NCBI GenBank assembly: GCA_946184595.1 | Contig: CAMHFM010000064.1 | Coordinates: 1-5,413, forward strand | DNA: 5,413 bases | Reading direction: 5' to 3' | Source: an uncultured Azospirillum sp. | GTDB taxonomy: Bacteria > Pseudomonadota > Alphaproteobacteria > RF32 > CAG-239 | Shown here: positions 1-4,493 of the stretch, in pieces | Position numbering within the stretch: the stretch's first letter is position 1 | Layout: each line of letters starts with the position of its first letter | The notes under the pieces: generated by a model | The model's database searches: none | What the model was told of the DNA's origin: nothing | The model's input: the letters and a program-made list of their open reading frames with translations, nothing else | Made by a program: the position numbers and the translations under genes

Positions 1-301
1 GTTTTTCGCTCATATCTTGGTAAAACCCTGTCGCTTCTTTATTTTGCATTTGGGTGACCATATTTAAATAAGCAAATTCACCGATAACACCGCCAATGGT
101 CGAAAGTTTTTCTTTTTCTTTTAACATGGACGCAAAATCTTTGGCAGATAGCTTTGCTATTTTTCCTTTATATTTTTTAGCAAAGTTCAGATTTCCTTTG
201 CGAACTGTTTCTAGATCTTTTTTAATTTTTGGGTCATCAATCCCTTTGTACATATCTGACAAGTCCCAAGAGGGATATTCTTTATTGCTTTTCTTTGTCA
301 T
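1..301 (-). CDS. pepF: Oligoendopeptidase F-like M3 family metallopeptidase, N-terminal fragment (runs off left edge)
   Basis: The minus-strand frame is open from an ATG at 301-299 to the window edge, giving about 100 residues. It begins MTKKSNKEYPSWDLSDMYKG. The segment WDLSDMYKGIDDPKI (residues 12-26), then FAKKYKGKIAKLSAKDF, then GEFAYLNMVTQ and FYQDMSEK, is the typical opening of M3B oligoendopeptidases (PepF), which hydrolyse short peptides in the cytosol. There is no signal peptide. The zinc-binding HExxH motif would lie several hundred residues further on, beyond the window, so catalytic competence cannot be judged. The start is supported by a GGAGG at 318-314, about 12 nt upstream, and by the immediate start of family similarity. 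The gene overlaps the end of the upstream small gene by 20 nt in another frame, which suggests translational coupling in a three-gene operon. Family assignment is fairly sure. The choice between PepF and another M3B subfamily is less so. Confidence 0.85.
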   Translation of the reverse strand, partial: MTKKSNKEYPSWDLSDMYKGIDDPKIKKDLETVRKGNLNFAKKYKGKIAKLSAKDFASMLKEKEKLSTIGGVIGEFAYLNMVTQMQNKEATGFYQDMSEK

Positions 302-716
302 GTTTTGTTTTTTCCTCCAAGTTTTCATAGTCTTTTTTCAAAGCTTCAAAATCTTTTATATAATCAGGGTTTTCTTCATAGAAAAGTTCAGCATTTTCAT
401 TAAGGATATTTTGTAAATGACTTAAATCCGGTTTGAAATAATAATTACTCCACGGTGCCGGTTGTTTGCCGTCTATCCAGAGTTTTACGCCTTCAATGAT
501 GACTTTGCTGTCACATTTGGTGTTAGCGAGAACCGCTTTCCCTGCACACCAGAATTTCCCGTTACAAGCATTGACTTTTTCAGCTAATTCATTTGTACAA
601 CGAATAAAACCACGCTTGAATTTATCTTCTCTCGGGGCAAACGTAATGATTAGGGTAATTCCCATGCTGATAATGATGATTAATCCAATTAAAACATTAA
701 ACCAATTCAGTTTCAT
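282..716 (-). CDS. Hypothetical membrane-anchored protein with four cysteines
   Basis: This 144-residue protein matches no family I recognise. An N-terminal hydrophobic segment (about residues 8-27) follows a short K/N-containing start, so it is probably a signal anchor with the rest of the protein outside the cytoplasm. The following domain (about 28-100) has four cysteines at 40, 51, 57 and 68, spaced C-x10-C-x5-C-x10-C, which could form two disulphides in the periplasm. The tail (about 117-144) is rich in Lys, Glu and Asp and is probably a charged helix or short coiled coil. Its ATG overlaps the stop of the upstream nucleotidyltransferase gene as TAATG, and AGGA at 730-727 is its ribosome binding site. 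Its own end overlaps the start of the PepF-like gene. The tight packing and coding-like composition argue for a real gene. Function is unknown, and the neighbours do not settle it. Confidence 0.8.
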   Translation of the reverse strand: MKLNWFNVLIGLIIIISMGITLIITFAPREDKFKRGFIRCTNELAEKVNACNGKFWCAGKAVLANTKCDSKVIIEGVKLWIDGKQPAPWSNYYFKPDLSHLQNILNENAELFYEENPDYIKDFEALKKDYENLEEKTKHDKEKQ

Positions 717-1453
717 TATTTATTTTTCCTGCGTTCTGTGAGTAATTTTTCAAGATAAGCCAGTTCTTCTTGAGTATTGGCTGCGGCGGCTTCATTGACA
801 GGACATTCAACTGCACTGCATTTGTATCCTTTACTCAATGCAATGGCAATAGCATCAGTAAGATAATATTCTTGAGCGGCGTTTTCATTGGTAATTTCAT
901 CCAAAATATCAAACATTTTTGTTCCGTCAAAACACATCATGCCTGAATTGCAGAATTTAATAGCTCTTTCTTGTTCGTTTGCATCTTTATATTCTACAAT
1001 CCGCTTTAATTCGCCGTTTTCCATAATCAAACGTCCGTAACGTGCCGGATCATCAGGTGTGAATCCTAAACAAACAATGCTATAACCTTCACGACGTTTA
1101 TTGATGAGTTTTTGGATTGTTTCTTTGGTATAGAGTGGTTGATCACCAAAAATAACAAGAATATCGCCATCAAAACCTTTTAAACAAGTTTTAGCACTTT
1201 TAACAGCATCGCCGGTTCCTTGTTGCTTTACCTGAACGCAAGTCTCATAAGGTGAAACTTCTTTTTTGACAAGATCACCGTCGGGAGCTATTACTGTAAC
1301 AATTTTATTAACATTGGCTGATTCTAACGTATCTAAAATATGGCGTATCATCGGTTTACCGCAGACCGGCATCATAACTTTCGGTAAATCGGATTTCATA
1401 CGTGTTCCTTTACCTGCACCGAGAATGATTGCGGCAATTTTGTTGTCTGTCAT
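716..1453 (-). CDS. GlmU-type sugar-1-phosphate nucleotidyltransferase, single-domain
   Basis: This 245-residue cytosolic protein corresponds to the N-terminal uridylyltransferase domain of GlmU, which makes UDP-N-acetylglucosamine from GlcNAc-1-phosphate and UTP for peptidoglycan and LPS synthesis. Visible motifs, in near register with E. coli GlmU, are GAGKGTRM (12-19), the K25 region (LPKVMMPVCGKPM), QQGTG (77-81), GDQPL with the metal-ligand Asp104, YGR (139-141), VEYKDA with Glu154, CNSG with Asn169, EYYLTD (195-200) and Asn226. Full GlmU is about 450 residues with a left-handed beta-helix acetyltransferase half. Here the protein stops in the linker helix after Asn226, and the next gene shows no hexapeptide repeats, so this looks like a true one-domain enzyme and not a frameshift. 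Small departures from GlmU (LGAG for LAAG, GDQPL for GDVPL, EYKDA for EEKDA) leave the sugar and nucleotide specificity open. The start has AGGAG at 1468-1464, 10 nt upstream. It is the first gene of the minus-strand operon. Confidence 0.88.
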   Translation of the reverse strand: MTDNKIAAIILGAGKGTRMKSDLPKVMMPVCGKPMIRHILDTLESANVNKIVTVIAPDGDLVKKEVSPYETCVQVKQQGTGDAVKSAKTCLKGFDGDILVIFGDQPLYTKETIQKLINKRREGYSIVCLGFTPDDPARYGRLIMENGELKRIVEYKDANEQERAIKFCNSGMMCFDGTKMFDILDEITNENAAQEYYLTDAIAIALSKGYKCSAVECPVNEAAAANTQEELAYLEKLLTERRKNK

Positions 1454-1484
1454 TTTTAATAATCTCCTAAACTTTATCTGTCTT

Positions 1485-1490
1485 TATAAT
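1485..1490 (+). promoter_or_regulatory. Candidate -10 box for the DUF2207 gene
   Basis: A perfect TATAAT lies 40 nt before the plus-strand ATG at 1530, which predicts a start site near 1497 and a leader of about 33 nt. No convincing -35 hexamer sits 16-18 nt upstream, so this is a tentative call. An AAAGG at 1515-1519, 10 nt before the ATG, is the ribosome binding site and supports starting the gene at 1530. Confidence 0.45.
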
Positions 1491-1513
1491 ACAAATTATC
1501 TTTTATTTGTGAA
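1486..1513 (-). promoter_or_regulatory. Candidate divergent promoter for the nucleotidyltransferase operon
   Basis: Read on the minus strand, TTCACA (1513-1508) and TATTAT (1491-1486) are separated by 16 nt. Transcription would start near 1479, about 26 nt before the ATG at 1453. The -10 box occupies almost the same bases as the plus-strand TATAAT, so polymerases for the two divergent units would compete for the site. The -35 match is moderate and the region is AT-rich, so chance matches are possible. Confidence 0.4.
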
Positions 1514-1529
1514 CAAAGGTTTCAAAGTT

Positions 1530-3590
1530 ATGAAAAAATTTTTTCTTTCAATTTGTTTCAGTTTGATTTTTGTATCTTCCAGTTTGGCTGCCACAAAGGA
1601 GTTCAGCTCAATGGAAGAGGCTCGTGCAAGTACTTCAGTAAGAAATAGAGAAGTTTTGGAAAAATCGCAAGGACCAGAAGAAATTCAGCCCAAAAATGAT
1701 CAGGAAATGGTCGATTTTTTAAGAGGACGCTTGAAATTTTTGGACATCACTGTTTTACCGGAAGGAGAGAGATTGGATAAAATATCTTCTTTCAGTAAGG
1801 TCGATTATGAGGATCCGGAAGAAAAGAAAACATTGTGGGAAAAAATTTATGATAATGCGATGGCTCGTATTAGCGGTAATGGTGGGGTTAATACCAGCGG
1901 TCTAAGAAATGTTGAATATTATGAGCCTAAAACAGAAGATGAAAATAGCAGTGATTCACTTTTAGATCAAGTTCCTCAAATTAATATTAAACTTCCTGAT
2001 GGAATGAATTTAAGAGCAGCCGCTTATGAGCATATTCCTTTATATTCAACACAAATAGATGTTTTGCCCAACCGCATATTGAAGGTTTCGGAAAACATTG
2101 TTGTTGTTGCTAATGGCGAAAAAGTTAAAGAAGGTCTTATCAGATTTTTTAATAAAAAATCAGTATCCGGACAAAACAGAGTTCGCTTGATGCTTGATAG
2201 CGTGTTAGTAAACGGAGAAGCTTTTCCTTATGAATTAATTGAACAAAATGATCTGTATGCCATTCGCCCGATGCACCAATTTAAATTATCTCCGGGTGTT
2301 TATGTCTTTGAGTTTAGATATTTAGTCGATAAATATTTAATGGATTTGGATGATTTTTATGAATTCTATTGGGATGTTACGGGTAGTCAGTTTAATTTGC
2401 TGACGGCTAGAGCTATTGCTGCTATTAAACTTCCCGGACGGGAACCTGCAGTTAAACAATTTGCTTTAACCGGAACCAGTGCACATATGGTGGATAATAA
2501 TGCCATTATTATGAAAGGTATTGATAATACCATTGGCTTTATGAATTTAGTTCCATTAAGAGAAGGTGAAAGTTTGCATCTTTTTATGACGTTGCCTAAA
2601 ATTGATTTTCAGTCGGTAACTCAGACACAAAAATTGGTTGAGTTGCTTGAAGATTATGGTGATGTTGCTTTGTGCCTTGTATATGTTTTAGTTGTTGCTA
2701 TTTCTTGTTTGTTGTCTTGGCGATATATTCGCAAACATTTGAAGTTTCGCAATATTACTTTGCCTTCGGCAATATTGATTCGTTCTTTATGGCGGGGTGG
2801 TACCGATCAAAAATCATTAGGTGGTGCTTTGCTGGATTTATTCCGTAAAAATATTATAGATATCGAGAGCCATGACAAAGATATTATTTTAGTTCGAAAA
2901 AGTGCACACGCTCGTCATCTTTCAAGATTTGAAAGCAAAGTATTGAATATTTTATTCTCTAAAAAAGATGGTGTTTGTAAAATCGGTCGTGGAGAGAAAA
3001 TCAATAAATTGCGTGCATTAATTGCACGAGAAGCTAAAAAACAAGTGAGTTCGTTGGGTATTCGTTTGGGCGGAATGTATATTCTGTTTAATATTTTGAT
3101 GTTGATTGTTTTAGAAATCGCATTATGCCTATGGAATCCTCAATCTTTGATGTTTGGTATTTTAGTTATGGCTGATATTGTCTTGTTCGGATCTATAATT
3201 CTTTTGGCTTTTGCAAAGAAACAATTATGGAAAAAGGTTGTTTTTGGAATTTTGGCAGCAGGACTGTTTTTATTAGCTGTTTTCTTATTAAAAATTTATT
3301 TGAATTCGATAGCTATTATTTTAATGCTTTTGGGTATTGCTATCGGTGTTGTTTTCAATTATGCGGCATCAGGACGTGATGCTATGCTTAAAAATGCGGT
3401 GCAATCTGTTTATCAGATGAGAGAATTTTTAATGCAACAGCAAGAAAGTATCGGTACCGGTCGCAATTTTGCGGCACAACAAGCTAATATTTTTGTGCTG
3501 GATTTGGAGGATAAATATCCGGAAAATCCTAAGATTAAAAGCCATTATCGCTTAAAAGAAATGGAAGAACTGTTGAAACAAGCATTTTAA
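1530..3590 (+). CDS. DUF2207-family membrane protein with signal peptide
   Basis: This 686-residue protein is exported to the cell envelope. Residues 1-20 are a clear signal peptide (MKKFFLSICF start, cleavage probably after SLA at 18-20). Residues 21-160 are an acidic, Lys/Glu-rich region that I do not recognise. Residues about 160-360 resemble the extracytoplasmic beta domain of DUF2207, including DVLPNRILKVSENIVV, EGLIRFF, VNGEAFPY, and FYEFYWDVTGSQFNL (276-290). A membrane segment follows at 380-396. Next comes a soluble segment (about 410-500) with GGALLDLFRKNIIDI and LSRFESKVLNILF, which match the family's cytoplasmic winged-helix-like part. Four more membrane segments lie near 515-534, 543-561, 570-588 and 592-610, ahead of a helical tail. 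The Gly/Ser-rich C-terminus common in this family is absent. The frame is open back to 1266, but that part is antisense to the nucleotidyltransferase gene. The signal peptide and the AAAGG box fix the start at 1530. The biochemical function of the family is unknown. The gene appears monocistronic. Confidence 0.85.
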   Translation: MKKFFLSICFSLIFVSSSLAATKEFSSMEEARASTSVRNREVLEKSQGPEEIQPKNDQEMVDFLRGRLKFLDITVLPEGERLDKISSFSKVDYEDPEEKKTLWEKIYDNAMARISGNGGVNTSGLRNVEYYEPKTEDENSSDSLLDQVPQINIKLPDGMNLRAAAYEHIPLYSTQIDVLPNRILKVSENIVVVANGEKVKEGLIRFFNKKSVSGQNRVRLMLDSVLVNGEAFPYELIEQNDLYAIRPMHQFKLSPGVYVFEFRYLVDKYLMDLDDFYEFYWDVTGSQFNLLTARAIAAIKLPGREPAVKQFALTGTSAHMVDNNAIIMKGIDNTIGFMNLVPLREGESLHLFMTLPKIDFQSVTQTQKLVELLEDYGDVALCLVYVLVVAISCLLSWRYIRKHLKFRNITLPSAILIRSLWRGGTDQKSLGGALLDLFRKNIIDIESHDKDIILVRKSAHARHLSRFESKVLNILFSKKDGVCKIGRGEKINKLRALIAREAKKQVSSLGIRLGGMYILFNILMLIVLEIALCLWNPQSLMFGILVMADIVLFGSIILLAFAKKQLWKKVVFGILAAGLFLLAVFLLKIYLNSIAIILMLLGIAIGVVFNYAASGRDAMLKNAVQSVYQMREFLMQQQESIGTGRNFAAQQANIFVLDLEDKYPENPKIKSHYRLKEMEELLKQAF

Positions 3591-3603
3591 TCGCTTGTGT
3601 TAC

Positions 3604-3635
3604 AAAAAAAATCCCTGTTTAACAGGGATTTTTTT
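3604..3635. terminator. Bidirectional Rho-independent terminator between convergent genes
   Basis: A 15-base arm (3605-3619) pairs perfectly with 3621-3635. The GC-containing core is CCCTGTT/AACAGGG, flanked by an A-run on the left and a T-run on the right, so each strand has a stem followed by a U-tract. It lies 13 nt after the stop of the DUF2207 gene. It also contains the last codons and the stop (3621-3619) of the minus-strand gene, so the terminator for that transcript is partly coding sequence. Confidence 0.92.
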
Positions 3636-4122
3636 GAGTGTTAAATAAATAGGTCGCAAAGCTGAAGATAATCCATAACACGGAGGCTATGGTAAATCCC
3701 AGGAAGATCGCACCGGCTAAGCAGCTCCAGTAACTATATGGGGTTCCAATACTTAGAACAATCCATAAAGCCAATGGGAGAACTGTGAATCCTGCGGCCC
3801 CGGCAAGGGTCAAGTTTTCATTCTTTTCTTTGAATGCCTGTTTTACCTCGGAGCTTAAGGAAATAACTATTCCCAAAAATATACCGTAGATAATAATGGC
3901 TGCTGTTGTGATCTCTGAAATGAATGGGAATATGTGTGAGGTGTTGACTTTTTCTTCACACAAAATACCAATCGTTCCAACAGCGAAAAGAAGAATCAGA
4001 AGACCGAACCATGCAAATACGTTTTGGATGTTGGACATCTTTTTTCTTGAAAGGAATACACCAGCTGAGCCGATGAATATTCCACCTGCTAATGTGAGCA
4101 AGGTTAATAGTAAGTTCATCAT
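3619..4122 (-). CDS. Hypothetical multi-pass inner-membrane protein
   Basis: This 167-residue protein is not one I recognise. It is strongly hydrophobic, with about five predicted membrane segments near residues 4-24, 34-54, 69-90, 105-125 and 134-158. The loops are short: a basic loop (SRKKM, 25-29), a loop with Cys55 and two acidic residues (CEEK, 55-58), and a charged loop (KQAFKEKNEN, 94-103). The basic loops suggest which sides face the cytoplasm, but topology is unproven. There are two adjacent ATGs (4122 and 4119). Neither has a clear Shine-Dalgarno sequence, as the leader here is AT-only-like, so the exact start is uncertain by one codon. A near-consensus promoter lies just upstream, and the stop falls inside the shared terminator hairpin, so this is a single-gene transcription unit. 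It lies divergently from rpoB, with no evident functional link. Confidence 0.8.
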   Translation of the reverse strand: MMNLLLTLLTLAGGIFIGSAGVFLSRKKMSNIQNVFAWFGLLILLFAVGTIGILCEEKVNTSHIFPFISEITTAAIIIYGIFLGIVISLSSEVKQAFKEKNENLTLAGAAGFTVLPLALWIVLSIGTPYSYWSCLAGAIFLGFTIASVLWIIFSFATYLFNTQKNPC

Positions 4123-4150
4123 AATTTTTTAAGAATTGGTTTATAACAGT

Positions 4151-4179
4151 ACTATATCTTTTTTCTCAAATTTTGTCAA
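4151..4179 (-). promoter_or_regulatory. Sigma-70-type promoter for the membrane protein gene
   Basis: On the minus strand a perfect -35 TTGACA (4179-4174) is followed after exactly 17 nt by TATAGT (4156-4151). Transcription is predicted to begin near 4144, giving a leader of about 22 nt before the ATG at 4122. The hexamers and spacing are close to optimal, so a fairly strong housekeeping promoter is expected, in contrast to the weak ribosome binding site of the gene. Confidence 0.78.
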
Positions 4180-4199
4180 CAAATTAAATTTTAGCAGCT

Positions 4200-4281
4200 T
4201 ATTTTTTTATGTAAAAAAAAGTGAAAATTTTATGCATTTTTTGCTTGCCAGAATCGAAAATAAGAGTCTATTATGCGCCGA
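4200..4281 (+). promoter_or_regulatory. Strong stringent-type promoter for rpoB, with A/T-rich upstream element
   Basis: TTGCCA (4245-4250) and TATTAT (4269-4274) each match the sigma-70 consensus at five of six positions and are 18 nt apart. The stretch before them (about 4200-4243) consists of T- and A-tracts, like an UP element. The bases directly after the -10 are GCGCCG, a GC-rich discriminator of the kind found in promoters shut down by ppGpp (rRNA and ribosomal protein genes). The predicted start is near 4281. This is the best plus-strand promoter I see ahead of rpoB, about 213 nt from its ATG. The assignment is inferred from the sequence alone. Confidence 0.65.
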
Positions 4282-4287
4282 ATTTTA

Positions 4288-4300
4288 CCGCCAAAGGCGG
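4288..4300 (+). repeat. GC-rich hairpin at the start of the rpoB leader
   Basis: CCGCC (4288-4292) and GGCGG (4296-4300) form a perfect 5-bp stem with an AAA loop, seven bases after the predicted transcription start. It could protect the 5' end of the transcript or cause pausing. No U-tract follows, so it is not an ordinary terminator. Confidence 0.6.
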
Positions 4301-4301
4301 C

Positions 4302-4315
4302 AATTGCATGCAATT
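4302..4315. repeat. 14-bp perfect palindrome
   Basis: AATTGCATGCAATT reads the same on both strands. It could be an operator for a dimeric regulator placed just downstream of the promoter, or an RNA hairpin. It directly follows the GC-rich hairpin. The bases ATTTTAC occur on both sides of this pair of structures (4282-4288 and 4316-4322). Confidence 0.5.
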
Positions 4316-4328
4316 ATTTTACGTTTTC

Positions 4329-4395
4329 TCATCAAGAGGGGTGGGCTGCCAAGTAGTGCGCGAAGCTTTGATTCCCTATGGTTTGATGATTTTTT
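4329..4395 (+). ncRNA. Possible structured RNA element ending in a T-tract
   Basis: TCATCAA (4329-4335) is complementary to TTGATGA (4383-4389), which is followed directly by six Ts (4390-4395). Inside this stem, AGGGG (4337-4341) can pair with TCCCT (4373-4377, one G-U pair), and GGGCT (4343-4347) with AGCTT (4364-4368, two G-U pairs). The interior is clearly richer in G and C than the flanks. The arrangement could be a leader attenuator, or the 3' end of a small RNA of about 115 nt starting near 4281. The pairings were found by eye, and no known family is recognised. Confidence 0.3.
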
Positions 4396-4422
4396 CACAA
4401 TACAATAACATATATTTTAACC

Positions 4423-4472
4423 TTCTGTTGACGGGGTGCAGAATCTGATTCTGACAGGATGGTCACAGAATT
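4423..4472 (+). repeat. Alternating complementary segments before the rpoB ribosome binding site
   Basis: Four short segments occur in order: TTCTG (4423-4427), CAGAATC (4439-4445), GATTCTG (4447-4453) and CAGAATT (4466-4472). Each can pair with the next, and the second and third form a perfect 7-bp dyad around one base. The folds exclude one another, as in attenuator-like leaders. The last segment ends 8 nt before AGGA (4481-4484). The stems are short, so an operator dyad or chance are alternatives. Confidence 0.4.
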
Positions 4473-4493
4473 TAACAAAAAGGATAAAGTCAA

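Larger units (their letters stand above)
4281..4493 (+). promoter_or_regulatory. Long non-coding 5' leader of rpoB
   Basis: About 213 nt lie between the predicted start of transcription and the rpoB ATG, with no credible gene. The short open frames here have no ribosome binding site, overlap each other and look like translated AT-rich filler. The leader contains a GC-rich hairpin, a 14-bp palindrome, a more GC-rich block bounded by complementary 7-mers and followed by six Ts, and a cluster of alternating complementary segments just before the ribosome binding site AGGA (4481-4484). Taken together this suggests a structured, possibly regulatory leader or attenuator. I cannot match it to a known RNA family. 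Confidence 0.5.

Noticed and set aside
96..416. Plus-strand open frame with Phe-rich protein
   Set aside because: It is antisense to the PepF-like gene and the four-cysteine gene. Its Phe/Ser-rich composition is that of reverse-read A-rich coding sequence.
466..741. Plus-strand open frame of 91 codons
   Set aside because: It lies opposite the four-cysteine protein gene, has no ribosome binding site and resembles no protein.
1266..1529. Upstream in-frame extension of the DUF2207 gene (88 extra codons)
   Set aside because: It is antisense to the nucleotidyltransferase gene, whose motifs are clear. The signal peptide starting at 1530 and the AAAGG box mark the true start.
3896..4132. Plus-strand open frame of 78 codons
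   Set aside because: It lies antisense to the membrane protein gene, which has a promoter, a terminator and convincing membrane segments.
4281..4400. 4.5S/SRP RNA or 6S RNA
   Set aside because: The conserved GGAA-loop core of SRP RNA and the long stem with central bubble of 6S RNA are not visible.
4136..4448. Two overlapping plus-strand open frames in the rpoB upstream region
   Set aside because: They overlap each other in different frames, have no ribosome binding site, begin before the predicted transcription start and cover the promoter and inverted repeats. They look like chance open frames. A leader peptide is not excluded but not supported.
4428..4460. TTGACG as a -35 box of a second rpoB promoter
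   Set aside because: No acceptable -10 hexamer is found 16-18 nt downstream (the bases there read CTGACA or similar).
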